This document shows positions 1 through 8,255 of a DNA stretch of 53,470 nucleotides, piece by piece. Under the pieces are notes generated by a model that saw only the letters and a list, made by a program, of their open reading frames with translations, was not told where the DNA came from and searched no databases. A program made the translations under genes and the position numbers. Numbering within the stretch: position 1 is the stretch's first letter; every line of letters starts with the position of its first letter. Origin of the DNA: Paracoccus versutus (GTDB lineage: Bacteria; Pseudomonadota; Alphaproteobacteria; Rhodobacterales; Rhodobacteraceae); the NCBI RefSeq assembly GCF_000763885.1, contig NZ_JRKO01000041.1, forward strand, positions 1 to 53,470, written 5' to 3'.

Positions 1-143
1 GGCTGGAGCGCGGCCTGCTCCATCACGGGGATCCCCGCGGATTCGGGCGCCGGTTGCGGTCCGGTTGCGGGGCGCAGCCGGGGCTGGGGATCGCCCGCAC
101 CGGCGAGAGGACCGACCAGCGATGTCAGCCTGGGCGCGCGCAT
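1..143 (-). CDS. Partial unknown gene of the contractile injection cluster
   Basis: Forty-seven codons of a minus-strand gene that runs off the window start. Its ATG (141-143) overlaps the TGA of the baseplate chaperone gene (143-145) as TGATG, so the two are translationally coupled. The visible N-terminus begins MRAPRLTSLVGPLAGAG and is rich in proline and alanine, with no recognisable domain. Position after sheath, tube and chaperone suggests a structural or assembly protein of the same particle, but I do not recognise the family. The start is well supported by the overlap; the function is unknown. Confidence 0.65.
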   Translation of the reverse strand, partial: MRAPRLTSLVGPLAGAGDPQPRLRPATGPQPAPESAGIPVMEQAALQ

Positions 144-859
144 CACGGCTCCTCCGCCAGCGTCCGCGCGGCAAGGATGCGGCGCAGATAGTCCTGCCGG
201 CGCGAAACGGGCAGGGCGAGGATCTCGGTCTCGGACCAGTGATAGCTCATCGCGATCAGGTGGATCTCGTCCAGCAGCGTTGCCGCGCGGCTGCGCAGCT
301 CGGTGTCGAGGAACTCGGCCACATCCAGCGGCAGGACCAACGCCGCGCCGCAATCCGTGCAGGCGGTGCCGATTTCCAGCCCCAGCCCGGCGACCGCGCT
401 TTCCAGCGCGGCGATGACGGTTTCGCGGTCGGGACCGGCCAGCCGCGCCTCGGCCTGGGCGGGCTCCATCCCCGCCGCCAGCGAAAGCAGCGCGGCCAGC
501 GCCGCCTCTCCGCGAAGCCCCCGCCGTTCCAGCGCGATGAGATCGCCAAGCCGCAGGAGCCTCAGCGGCACGCCGTCCAGCGGCAGCGGCGCCGCGGGTT
601 CGCGGGGCAGGTCGTCCAGGGAAAAGGCCAGCGCATTGCCGGCGCCGCAGCCGGTGCAATCGGTCTCGGATTCGATGTGCGGCCCGATCAGGGCGCGGCG
701 CAGGGCCAGCAGCGCCTCTTCCCAATCGGGCAGGGTCAGGGCGGACAGCGCCTCGATCCCGCGGCCCCCGACCGCGGCGGCCAGCGCGGCCAGCCGCCCG
801 TGGGGCCCGTCCGCGGGGGCGTGGAAGGCGATTTCATCCTGTCCCGTCAAAGCGCGCAC
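143..859 (-). CDS. T4-type baseplate assembly chaperone family protein
   Basis: A 238-residue protein that I place in the T4 baseplate hub/chaperone family seen in phage-tail-like injection systems. The C-terminal segment (about residues 195-232, HLIAMSYHWSETEILALP then SRRQDYLRRI) is the family-like part and probably helical. It also carries two separated CxxC pairs, C68/C71 and C167/C170, each followed by G and a hydrophobic strand, which looks like a split four-cysteine zinc site. It lies 49 bases downstream of the tube gene and overlaps the next gene by one base, so it belongs to one operon with sheath and tube. The structural role is inferred from order and the C-terminal motif. Confidence 0.6.
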   Translation of the reverse strand: MRALTGQDEIAFHAPADGPHGRLAALAAAVGGRGIEALSALTLPDWEEALLALRRALIGPHIESETDCTGCGAGNALAFSLDDLPREPAAPLPLDGVPLRLLRLGDLIALERRGLRGEAALAALLSLAAGMEPAQAEARLAGPDRETVIAALESAVAGLGLEIGTACTDCGAALVLPLDVAEFLDTELRSRAATLLDEIHLIAMSYHWSETEILALPVSRRQDYLRRILAARTLAEEP

Positions 860-908
860 GGCTTGCTCCTTTCCCGGCGGTCCAGTCTTCCGGCGATCCG
901 GTGGCCGG

Positions 909-1409
909 TCAGGTTTCGGCAGGCTCGGTCACGGCCTCGTCGAGGACGAAGTTCTCGTATTCGACCTTCAGCGTCTGGATGGCGACGGCGTTGGCGTTGG
1001 CGTCCATTTCCGGCAGGGCCTGGAATTCGCTGGCCCAGGCCCGCATCAGGTTGAAGGCCATGACCGGGGCGCCCTGCATGTTCAGCACCTCGACCCGGAC
1101 GGATTTGCGATAGTTGACCAGGCTGTTGGCCGCCTCGCCCTGCGGGTTGTTGACCTGGTTGGCCCATTCCAGGAACTGCCGGTCATGGGTCAGGCCGGAT
1201 TCGAATGTCACCGGCTCGAACTTGGTGCGGCCGGGCATCTTGCGCACGATGCCGGCATCGGCGGCGACGCGCCATTCGATCGCCTCGGTCGTCTTCTTGA
1301 TCGCCGACATCTTGGACAGGGCGGCGACGACCCGCCCGTCCCATGTCACCCGGAAGCGGAAGTTCTTGTAGGGGTCGATGCGATGGGCGTTCACGTTGAA
1401 CATCGGCAT
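909..1409 (-). CDS. Phage-tail-like tube protein (gp19/Hcp-like)
   Basis: A 166-residue protein of the gp19-like tail tube family. The N-terminal DPYKNFRFRVTWDG and the following KMSAIKKTTE, PGRTKFEPVTFESG and LTHDRQFLEWANQV segments match tube proteins of extracellular contractile injection systems better than those of typical myophages. It would stack in hexameric rings to form the inner tube that the sheath drives through a target membrane. The gene lies 29 bases downstream of the sheath gene, the usual order in these clusters. A type VI Hcp is a less likely reading, because the sheath here is a single long protein and no TssB/TssC pair is visible. Confidence 0.85.
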   Translation of the reverse strand: MPMFNVNAHRIDPYKNFRFRVTWDGRVVAALSKMSAIKKTTEAIEWRVAADAGIVRKMPGRTKFEPVTFESGLTHDRQFLEWANQVNNPQGEAANSLVNYRKSVRVEVLNMQGAPVMAFNLMRAWASEFQALPEMDANANAVAIQTLKVEYENFVLDEAVTEPAET

Positions 1410-1438
1410 GGGCTGCCTCCTTTTCGATCAGCCCGCGC

Positions 1439-3346
1439 CTAGCGGCGGGTCATCTGGCTGAGTGTTACGATGACGAATTCGGCCGGGCGCAGCGGCGCGA
1501 AGCCGACCTGGACATTCACCACCCCCGCCGCCTGGTCGTCCGGCGTGGTGGTGTCGCTGTCGCATTTGACGAAATACGCCTCGCGGCTGGTCGCCCCGGC
1601 AAAGGCGCCGTTGCGGAACTGGGCCTCCATGAAGGCGCCGATGGTGGCGCGCAGCGCGGCCCAGAGCCGTTCGTCATTGCCTTCGAACACGGCCCATTGG
1701 ATGCCGTTGAAGATCGACCTGCGCAGGAACATCGCGGTGCGGCGGACGTTGATATAGCGCCATTCGGTGGTCGGCCGCCCGGTGCGCGCGCCCCAGACCA
1801 CGCGGCCCGCGCCCGGCACCGTGCGCAGCGCATTCAGCCCGTGCGGGTTCATGCGGTCCTGGTCGCGGTCCAGCACCTGGAAATCCAGGCCCACCGTGCC
1901 CGACAGCGCGGCTTCCAGCCCCGCCGCCACCTTCCAGACGCCGCGCCGCCCGTCGGTGCGCCCGTAAAGCCCGGCGACATGGCCGGCCGCCGGGATCGCC
2001 CGCACCGGATCGCGGCCAAGGCCCGCGGGATCGGGAACCACGATCCGCGGCCAGTAGAGCGCGCGGAAATCCGAGCCGGTGATGCCGTTGCGCGCCTGGT
2101 CCACCGCATTGCCCACGGGATCCTCGGCCGCGGTCGAGCGCGGCGCATCGGCCACCAGGAACAGGTCGCGCTGCGGGCGCGCCTCGACATAGGCCAGCAC
2201 GGCGTTGACGAAGCCGGCATGCTGCGCATTGGTCGTCGCGCTCAGCAGCCCGTCCGAGGCGCAGACGATCAGCGCCGCATCGTCGATCCCGTCCAGCGCG
2301 GTCAGCGCCGCGCCGTAGCCGGCCGCGGGGAAGGTGGCGTTGCCGCCGGTGCCCCCGGCCAGCGCCGTGCCCGGCGTGGCCCCGGTCAGCGCCCCCTGGT
2401 TGCGCGGGCGGAAGGCGATGGGCGGCTCGACATCGGCCCAGGCCAGGTAGGCCGAGCGGGCAAGCTGGTCCAGCATGTATTTCTCGTCCGCCGGATCGGG
2501 GGACAAGCCCTCGAACCGCTCGACCTCGGCAAAGTTCGCCTCTCCGACGGGGCGGTAGAAGACGACGAGGTTGAAGCGGGCGGGGTCGGCATCGGTGCTG
2601 TCGGCGATGGCCACGCGCAGCGCGTTGCCCCAGGCCCCCGCGCCCCGCGCCCGCAGGATCGAGCCGGCCGTCGTGCCGCCCGCGCCCAGCAGGATGCCCT
2701 CGGGGCCGGCGGGCATGTTGACGGGCCGGATGGCCGGGCCGGCCCAGCGGATGTCGGGGTCCGCGGCCAGTCGGGTGATGACGTTGTTGGGGTCGCCGTC
2801 GGCGGTCGTCAGGTTGGTCAGCGTCGGGTTGGGCGCGCGGTTGGCGAAACTCGCGCCGTTGTTGGTCGAGACGCGGACCGTCAGGTTGAAATGCGCCGCA
2901 TCCCCGTCGGCCGCATTGGCGATGACGACCTGGATCTGCTCATCCGCGGCGGGCGCGCGCGCCTGCACGATCCGCGCCGTCGCCCCGCCCGCATCGCTGA
3001 CGGTGATCGCGCGTTCGGCATCGACGGGCAGGCTGGCCACGGTCGCCGGCGCATTGCCGATGCCGGCGGCCAGGCGCAGGACATAGGCGCGGGGACCGCC
3101 GTTCTCGAAAAAGCCCTTGATCGCATAGGGCAGCAACAGCCGCGCCGTGCCCGCGTCGCCTTCGTTGCGGAAATAGCCGCCGAAGATGCGCTGGAACTGG
3201 ATCTCGGACGAGATCGGCGTCGGGCCGGTCGGGCCGCGTTCGGTTTCGCCGACAAGGATGGTGACGGCGGTCGGCGCGGCCTCGATCGCGCGCGCGCCGC
3301 CGGGCGCCTCGCGAACATAGACCCCCGGCGTGAGAGGCGTAGTCAT
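1439..3346 (-). CDS. Contractile tail sheath protein, long form
   Basis: A 635-residue phage-type tail sheath subunit. The N-terminus TPGVYVREAPGG and the C-terminal module (about residues 500-635: GRVVWGARTG, YINVRRTAMFLRRSI, then FAPLRPAEFVIVTLSQ) are sheath hallmarks that form the handshake arms and contractile core. Between about residues 95 and 340 lies a large alanine/glycine-rich insertion with domain-like repeats (FNLTVRVSTNN and FNLVVFYRPVG), which makes it longer than the sheaths I know of, roughly 350-550 residues. It is the first gene of the minus-strand cluster, followed by tube, chaperone and a cut gene. The start at 3346 gives the expected MTTPLTPGVYV. Confidence 0.9.
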   Translation of the reverse strand: MTTPLTPGVYVREAPGGARAIEAAPTAVTILVGETERGPTGPTPISSEIQFQRIFGGYFRNEGDAGTARLLLPYAIKGFFENGGPRAYVLRLAAGIGNAPATVASLPVDAERAITVSDAGGATARIVQARAPAADEQIQVVIANAADGDAAHFNLTVRVSTNNGASFANRAPNPTLTNLTTADGDPNNVITRLAADPDIRWAGPAIRPVNMPAGPEGILLGAGGTTAGSILRARGAGAWGNALRVAIADSTDADPARFNLVVFYRPVGEANFAEVERFEGLSPDPADEKYMLDQLARSAYLAWADVEPPIAFRPRNQGALTGATPGTALAGGTGGNATFPAAGYGAALTALDGIDDAALIVCASDGLLSATTNAQHAGFVNAVLAYVEARPQRDLFLVADAPRSTAAEDPVGNAVDQARNGITGSDFRALYWPRIVVPDPAGLGRDPVRAIPAAGHVAGLYGRTDGRRGVWKVAAGLEAALSGTVGLDFQVLDRDQDRMNPHGLNALRTVPGAGRVVWGARTGRPTTEWRYINVRRTAMFLRRSIFNGIQWAVFEGNDERLWAALRATIGAFMEAQFRNGAFAGATSREAYFVKCDSDTTTPDDQAAGVVNVQVGFAPLRPAEFVIVTLSQMTRR

Positions 3347-3855
3347 GATGCATGATCCTTGCTGCTTGTCGGCAGCGGTCCGGGGACAGAATATTCAGAA
3401 GCGGAGACGGTCTCTCCACCTGTCCGCGCCGTTCCCGACCCAGAGAAATTCGATTGTCCGGCCTTGCTTTCCGACCCAGGGGTCGGGCGCCTGAAAAGCA
3501 GTCCTTCCGGCCGGCGCTTGCGCGGAAGCGTGATCGGCGGTCTTCCGGTGTCCCGGAGCGGCCGAAGCACTTCATATCCTGTCGTTTTCGGGGCAAGGGC
3601 CCCAGAATGACGGCCCCAATGGCAGAGGGTGTCGTTCCCCGTCCATTATCACGATTACGATAGCTCACGGCCCGATTCTGTCAAGCCCCGGCGTGGGATT
3701 GACTGGGAGGTTGACTGGGAGGTTGGCAGGGGCAAAAGGGGCCGATCGCCATCGCGATCCGCCAATCCCGCCGGTGCGCGCAGAAGGGGCGGCACGCATC
3801 CAGGCAGGAACATTTCCCGATGCCCTTCGTTGTCCGGGATCAACAGGAGGCGAGC
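3347..3855. other. Intergenic region between sheath and stress-protein genes
   Basis: About 500 bases without a convincing gene between two divergent units. Short open frames here lack ribosome sites and family resemblance. It must hold promoters for the injection cluster (minus) and for the stress-type protein (plus), but I could not fix -35/-10 boxes. The only clear structure is a short tandem repeat at 3699-3722. Confidence 0.6.
3699..3722. repeat. Tandem 12-mer TTGACTGGGAGG x2
   Basis: Two perfect head-to-tail copies of TTGACTGGGAGG, followed by a partial third copy (TTGG), about 135 bases upstream of the ATG at 3856. Each copy begins with TTGAC-like -35 sequence. It may be a regulator site or a slippage product; the sequence does not decide. 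Confidence 0.6.
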
Positions 3856-4338
3856 ATGACCGACCATGACGATCACGTGGAGAAATTCTGGAGCCGGCTC
3901 GGGGGCATCAACTCCGGCATGCTGGGCCTGACCGAGGACGCGCGGCTCGTGCCCATGTCGCATTATGCCGACGCGGAAGCCGGCAGGCTGTGGTTCATCA
4001 CCGCCAAGGGAACCGACCTGGCCCGCATCCTTGCCGCCGGCGGCAAGGATGCGGTGCATGTGGTCGCCGACGAGGGGAAGGGGCTCTTCGCCCGCATCCA
4101 CGGCGCGCTGTCCCTGTCCGACGACCGCGCCAAGCTTGACGAGCTGTGGAACGCCGTGGCTTCGAGCTGGTTCGAGGACGGCAAGCAGGACGAGGATGTC
4201 CAGCTTCTGCGCTTCGACCTTGCCGATGCCGAGGTCTGGGTGACGGGGGGCAGCCTGTCCTTTCTCTACCAGATGGCCAAGGCCAAGATCACCGGCGACA
4301 AGCCGGACATGGGAGAGCATTTCAGCCTCGGCTTCTGA
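3856..4338 (+). CDS. General stress protein, pyridoxamine 5'-phosphate oxidase-like fold
   Basis: A 160-residue protein of the Pyrid_ox_like (general stress protein 26) family: a single split-barrel domain that binds flavin in characterised relatives. Features include EKFWSRLGGINSGMLGL near the N-terminus, the VPMSHYADAEAGRLWFITAKGTD strand region (residues about 34-56) and a C-terminal DVQLLRFDLADAEVW strand. I chose the ATG at 3856 over an in-frame ATG at 3820 because AGGAGG lies 5 bases before it. The last 17 bases overlap convergently with the osmoprotectant permease gene. The exact substrate is unknown; redox or stress detoxification is the usual guess. Confidence 0.8.
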   Translation: MTDHDDHVEKFWSRLGGINSGMLGLTEDARLVPMSHYADAEAGRLWFITAKGTDLARILAAGGKDAVHVVADEGKGLFARIHGALSLSDDRAKLDELWNAVASSWFEDGKQDEDVQLLRFDLADAEVWVTGGSLSFLYQMAKAKITGDKPDMGEHFSLGF

Positions 4339-5071
4339 TCCTTGCCGTGGCCGCGGGCCGCCTTGCCGCAAGGATCAGCAGGCCGAAGACATCATAGACC
4401 AGCACGGCGATGCAGCCGGTCAGCACCCCGCCCTGGATGACGAAGGCCGGGTTGTTCGAGGTCAGCCCGGCGATGATCACCTCGCCCAGGCTGCGCGCGG
4501 CCACGGTCGAGCCGATGGTCGCCGTGGACAGCGCGATGACGACCGAGATGCGGATGCCCTCCAGGATCAGCGGCAGGGCCAGCGGCATCTCGACCTGCAC
4601 CAGCATCTGGCGCGGGGTCATGCCGACGGCCCTGGCGGACAGCAGGACCGAGCCGGGCACCCCCCGCAGCCCCGCCAGCGCGTTCTCGAAGATCGGCAGC
4701 AGGCCATAGAGAAACAGGGCAAGGACGGTCGGCCGGGTGCCAAAGCCCAAGAGCGGCACCGACAGCGCCAGCACGGCGACCGGCGGGAAGGTCTGGCCGA
4801 TATTGGCCAGCATCCGGGCGGTAGGCAGGAACTCGGCCCCGGCGGGGCGGGTGACGAGGATGGCCAGCGCCAGCGCGATGAGGGTCGAGGGCACCATCGC
4901 CAGCATCACCAGCATCAGATGCGATGCGGTCAGTCCGGCCAGCGTAGCGCGGTCATAGATGACCGGCCCGCCGGCGGGCGCAAAGGGGCGCAGGACGGGC
5001 TCGAACAGGGCGGGGAACAGGACCAGCGCGCCCGTCATGCCGACCAGAACGATCCAGCGCAGCGCGGTCAT
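4322..5071 (-). CDS. yehW: Osmoprotectant ABC transporter permease (YehW-like)
   Basis: A 249-residue inner-membrane permease of the glycine betaine/choline OpuCB-YehW type, with about six hydrophobic segments. The cytoplasmic EAA loop is visible as LLSARAVGMTPRQMLVQVEMP, the site that contacts the ATPase. It is the last gene of a four-gene operon (binding protein, long permease, ATPase, short permease); its ATG overlaps the ATPase stop by four bases (5068-5071). Its 3' end overlaps the convergent stress-protein gene. The expected partner is the long permease at 6009-7160, forming a heterodimeric channel. Confidence 0.85.
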   Translation of the reverse strand: MTALRWIVLVGMTGALVLFPALFEPVLRPFAPAGGPVIYDRATLAGLTASHLMLVMLAMVPSTLIALALAILVTRPAGAEFLPTARMLANIGQTFPPVAVLALSVPLLGFGTRPTVLALFLYGLLPIFENALAGLRGVPGSVLLSARAVGMTPRQMLVQVEMPLALPLILEGIRISVVIALSTATIGSTVAARSLGEVIIAGLTSNNPAFVIQGGVLTGCIAVLVYDVFGLLILAARRPAATARIRSRG

Positions 5072-6012
5072 GCCGGCGGGGCCTGTCGGCCCGCGGCCAG
5101 GATGTCGTCGCGCGTGACGATGCCCAGCCCCTGCCCCCGGCCGTCCACCACCGGCAGCCGGTCGCGGCCGGTCCAGATCATCTCGGCCAGGGCGTCCGAA
5201 AGCGAGGCGGCGGCATCGACCGGATCGCCCTGGGCCTGGCCCGCGCGCAGGAGCGTGCCGACCGGCTTCAGCGCCAGCAGGCGCAGCGCGCGGCCCGTCT
5301 CGCCCACCAGGTCGGCCACGAAGGGGGTGGCAGGGGCGCGGACGATGTCCTCGGGCGGGCCGAACTGCTCGAAGCGTCCGTCGCGCATCACGGCGATGGC
5401 GTCGCCCAGATACAGCGCCTCGTTCATGTCATGCGTGACCAGCACGACGGTGGTGCCCAGCTGGCGGCGGATCCGCGTCAGGTCGCGCTGCGCCTGCCGG
5501 CGGATCAGCGGGTCCAGCGCGCCGAAGGGCTCGTCCATCAGCAGCACCTCGGGCCGGGCGGCCAGCGCGCGTGCGACGCCGATCCGCTGCGCCTGCCCGC
5601 CGGACAGCTGATGCGGATAGCGGGGGCCGATCTCGGCCGGGTCCAGTTGCAGCATGTGCAGCAATTCCTGGGTGCGGGCCTTGATCCGCGACCTGGGCCA
5701 TCCCAGCAGGGTGGGGACGACGCCGATATTGCGCGCCGCGGTCCAGTGCGGGAACAGCCCGTAGCCCTGGATGACGTAGCCGATGCCCTGGCGCAGCGAC
5801 ACCTCGGGGATGCGGGCGACGTCCTTGCCGTCGATCAAGACCCGGCCCGCGCTTGGCTCGACCAGGCGGTTGATCATCCGCAGCAGCGTCGTCTTGCCCG
5901 AGCCCGAGCTGCCGACGATGGCGGTCAGCGTGCCGCGCGCAAAGCGGGCGGTGACGCCGTCCACCACCGGCCTGCCGCCGTAGGTCTTGGTCAGGGCCTC
6001 GATCTCGATCAT
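5068..6012 (-). CDS. yehX: Osmoprotectant ABC transporter ATPase with C-terminal CBS domain
   Basis: A 314-residue ATPase. Walker A GSSGSGKT is at residues 34-41, the Q-loop at about 82, the signature LSGGQ at 136-140 and Walker B VLLMDE at 156-161, followed by the D-loop GALDP. The C-terminal part (about residues 245-310) is a single CBS-like module ending in DRLPVVDGRGQGLGIVTRDD, as in betaine importers of the OpuA/YehX type, where CBS domains sense ionic strength. It overlaps the genes on both sides by ATGA, so stoichiometric translation with both permeases is likely. Substrate is inferred from the binding protein. Confidence 0.9.
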   Translation of the reverse strand: MIEIEALTKTYGGRPVVDGVTARFARGTLTAIVGSSGSGKTTLLRMINRLVEPSAGRVLIDGKDVARIPEVSLRQGIGYVIQGYGLFPHWTAARNIGVVPTLLGWPRSRIKARTQELLHMLQLDPAEIGPRYPHQLSGGQAQRIGVARALAARPEVLLMDEPFGALDPLIRRQAQRDLTRIRRQLGTTVVLVTHDMNEALYLGDAIAVMRDGRFEQFGPPEDIVRAPATPFVADLVGETGRALRLLALKPVGTLLRAGQAQGDPVDAAASLSDALAEMIWTGRDRLPVVDGRGQGLGIVTRDDILAAGRQAPPA

Positions 6013-7160
6013 GGCGGCTGCATCCTGAAGGAGGCGATCACCAGGTCCAGCACCGCCGAGGTCAGGAAAGCCAGCGCCACCGTCGGAAGCACGCCCAGCA
6101 GGATCAGGTCGGTCGCCGTCTGGCCGATGCCCTGGAAGATGAAGGTTCCATACCCGCCCGAGCCGATCAGCGCCCCCACCGTGGCCAGCCCGATATTCTG
6201 CACCAGCACGATCCGCGCGGCGGCAAGGATGACGGGCAGGGCCAGCGGCAGCTCGACCATCCGCAGCCGCTGGGCGCCGGTCATGCCCATGCCGGCCGCG
6301 GCCTCGGCCACCGCCGGCGGCACGGCATCGACCCCGGCCACGGTATTGGCGACGATGGGCAGCAGCGAATAGAGAAACAGCGCCACCAGCGCCGGCGCCA
6401 TGCCGATGCCCCTGATCCCGGCCTCGGCCGCGGCGGGGACATGGGCGGCGATCCAGGCCAGCGGCACGATCAGCATCCCGAACAGCGCGATCGAGGGGAT
6501 GGTCTGGATCAGCGTCAGCAGGTTCAGCACCGGGGCGCGCAGGGCCCTATGGCGCTGGATGGCCAGCCCTGCCGGCAGGCCCACGGCCAGCGCGGCCAGG
6601 AACGAGCCGAAGGCCAGGACCAGGTGATCCGCCGTGGCCTTGTGGAAGGCGGCGGCGCGCAGCCGGAACTCGGCCGCGACCGAAAGATCGGCCAGCACCC
6701 CGGAGCCCAGAAGCGCCGCCACCGCCGCCAGGGTGGCGGCCAGCAGCGCGGCGCGGGGCGCGGGGCCGGGCTGCATGCGCGCAAAGGCGTCCACCAGCAG
6801 CAGCACCAGCACCCCGGCGGCCAGCCAGAAGCCCAGGCCGGGCGAGACCCGCGCCGCAGGGGCCGCCTGTTCCAGCAGGATGGCAGCGCCCCGTCCCAGC
6901 ATAAGGATCAGCCCGGCCAGCGCCGCGGCCAGAAGCAGCATCCGCAGTCCCGGCCGGCGCAGCAGCAGCAGCGCGACCACGAGCAGCAGGGTGCCGGCGG
7001 CAAGCGCGGCGGCCGTGGGCGCCCCGAACGCCTCGGCCCAGCCAAGGGCCTGGGGCTGCGCGATCCGGTTGGGCCGCAGGCCGAATGCCGAAAGCGCCGG
7101 CGCCGCCAGCAGCGGCAGCGCCAGGACGGCCGACAGCCGGTCGATGCGCGGCCTGGGCAT
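6009..7160 (-). CDS. yehY: Osmoprotectant ABC transporter permease, long form (YehY-like)
   Basis: A 383-residue permease close to the length expected for YehY. The N-terminal half (residues 1-175) contains about five extra hydrophobic helices. The conserved binding-protein-dependent transport domain follows, starting near KATADHLVLAFGSFLAALAVG, with an EAA loop seen as AAAGMGMTGAQRLRMVELPL. It starts two bases after the binding-protein stop and overlaps the ATPase gene by four bases. With the short permease and ATPase it would form a glycine betaine-class importer. Family assignment is firm; the transported compound is not shown by sequence. Confidence 0.85.
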   Translation of the reverse strand: MPRPRIDRLSAVLALPLLAAPALSAFGLRPNRIAQPQALGWAEAFGAPTAAALAAGTLLLVVALLLLRRPGLRMLLLAAALAGLILMLGRGAAILLEQAAPAARVSPGLGFWLAAGVLVLLLVDAFARMQPGPAPRAALLAATLAAVAALLGSGVLADLSVAAEFRLRAAAFHKATADHLVLAFGSFLAALAVGLPAGLAIQRHRALRAPVLNLLTLIQTIPSIALFGMLIVPLAWIAAHVPAAAEAGIRGIGMAPALVALFLYSLLPIVANTVAGVDAVPPAVAEAAAGMGMTGAQRLRMVELPLALPVILAAARIVLVQNIGLATVGALIGSGGYGTFIFQGIGQTATDLILLGVLPTVALAFLTSAVLDLVIASFRMQPP

Positions 7161-7162
7161 CC

Positions 7163-8068
7163 TCAGTCGAGCAGCCCGGCCTCGGTCAGGTAGGCCTGCG
7201 CCACCTCGGCGGCGGGCAGGCCCTCGACCTGGACCTGGCCGTTCAGCCTTTGCAGAACCTCCAGGTCCAGCCCGGCGAAGGCCGGTTCCAGAAGCTCGGT
7301 GATCTGCGGATATTCGGCCAGGATCTCGGCGCGGACGATGGGCGCGGGCTGGTAGACCGGCTGGACGTTCTTGTCGTCCTCAAGCACCGTCAGCCCGGAA
7401 AAGGCAAGGGCGCCGTCCGTGCCATAGACCATGGCTGCATTGGCCCCGCTGGTCCCGTTCGCCGCCGCCTGGATCGTGGCGGCGGTATCGCCGCCCGACA
7501 GCACCAGCAGCTGGTCCTGATCCAGCGTAAAGCCATAGGCCCGCTGGAAGGCGGGCAGCGCCGGGGCCGAGTTGACGAATTCGGCCGAGGCGACCAGCTT
7601 GACCTCGCCGCCGCCCGACACCCATTCCCCGAATTGCGAGAAGGTGCTGACCCCCGCCTGCTCGGCCACCTCCGAGCGCAGGGCGACGCCCCAGGTGTTG
7701 TTGGCGGGCGCGGGGGCCAGCCAGACGATGTCGTTGGCTTCTTCGTCCAGCTGCCTGGCCGCCTGGTAGCCGGCGGCGGCATCCTGCCAGATCGGCTCGT
7801 CGGCGCGATTGAAGAAGAAGGCGGCGTTGCCGGTATATTCGGGATAGATATCGATCTCGCCGGCCAGGATCGCCTCGCGCAGGATGGGGGTGCCGCCCAG
7901 CTGGATGCGGTCGCGGGTCGGGATGCCGGCGTGGTCCAGCAGCTGCAGGATGATCTGGCCCAGCACCCCGCCTTCGGTGTCGATCTTGGACGACACGACG
8001 ACTTGCGCATGGGCGGTGCCAAGACCGGCGGCAAGGGCGATGATTGCCAGCGAGACAGGTTTCAGCAT
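7163..8068 (-). CDS. yehZ: Osmoprotectant-binding periplasmic protein (YehZ/OsmF-like)
   Basis: A 301-residue substrate-binding protein of the OpuAC/OsmF family. A Sec signal peptide covers residues 1-21 (LAIIALAAGLGTAHA, cleavage likely before Q22). The mature part shows SSKIDTEGGVLGQIILQLL, GEIDIYPEYTGN and NTWGVALR, all usual in this family. An open frame extends further upstream, but the start at 8068 is better: AAGGA lies upstream at normal distance and the signal peptide follows at once. It is the first gene of the importer operon. Relatives bind glycine betaine or similar quaternary amines, which agrees with the betaine genes elsewhere in the window. Confidence 0.85.
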   Translation of the reverse strand: MLKPVSLAIIALAAGLGTAHAQVVVSSKIDTEGGVLGQIILQLLDHAGIPTRDRIQLGGTPILREAILAGEIDIYPEYTGNAAFFFNRADEPIWQDAAAGYQAARQLDEEANDIVWLAPAPANNTWGVALRSEVAEQAGVSTFSQFGEWVSGGGEVKLVASAEFVNSAPALPAFQRAYGFTLDQDQLLVLSGGDTAATIQAAANGTSGANAAMVYGTDGALAFSGLTVLEDDKNVQPVYQPAPIVRAEILAEYPQITELLEPAFAGLDLEVLQRLNGQVQVEGLPAAEVAQAYLTEAGLLD

Positions 8069-8255
8069 GTCGTTTCCTTTGCAGTGAGCGCGCAGCCGGT
8101 GCATGGATGCCGGCCCGCATCGGCCCGGTCGGCTTGTTCGGTTTCCCCGCTGCCAGGACGGGAAACCCGCAAGCCTTGGTTCCAGTTCCGTGCGCGCTGC
8201 GGGTTTGCCGCGAATGCCGCCCGCCTGCTGCAAGGGGCCTTGCCCCTGGCGGCCG

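Noticed and set aside
909..3346. Type VI secretion assignment for the sheath and tube genes
   Set aside because: No TssB/TssC split sheath, ClpV or membrane complex genes are visible, and the tube protein resembles gp19-type tubes of injection particles.
1697..3355. 552-codon plus-strand open frame opposite the sheath gene
   Set aside because: Shadow of the sheath gene; composition typical of antisense GC-rich frames.
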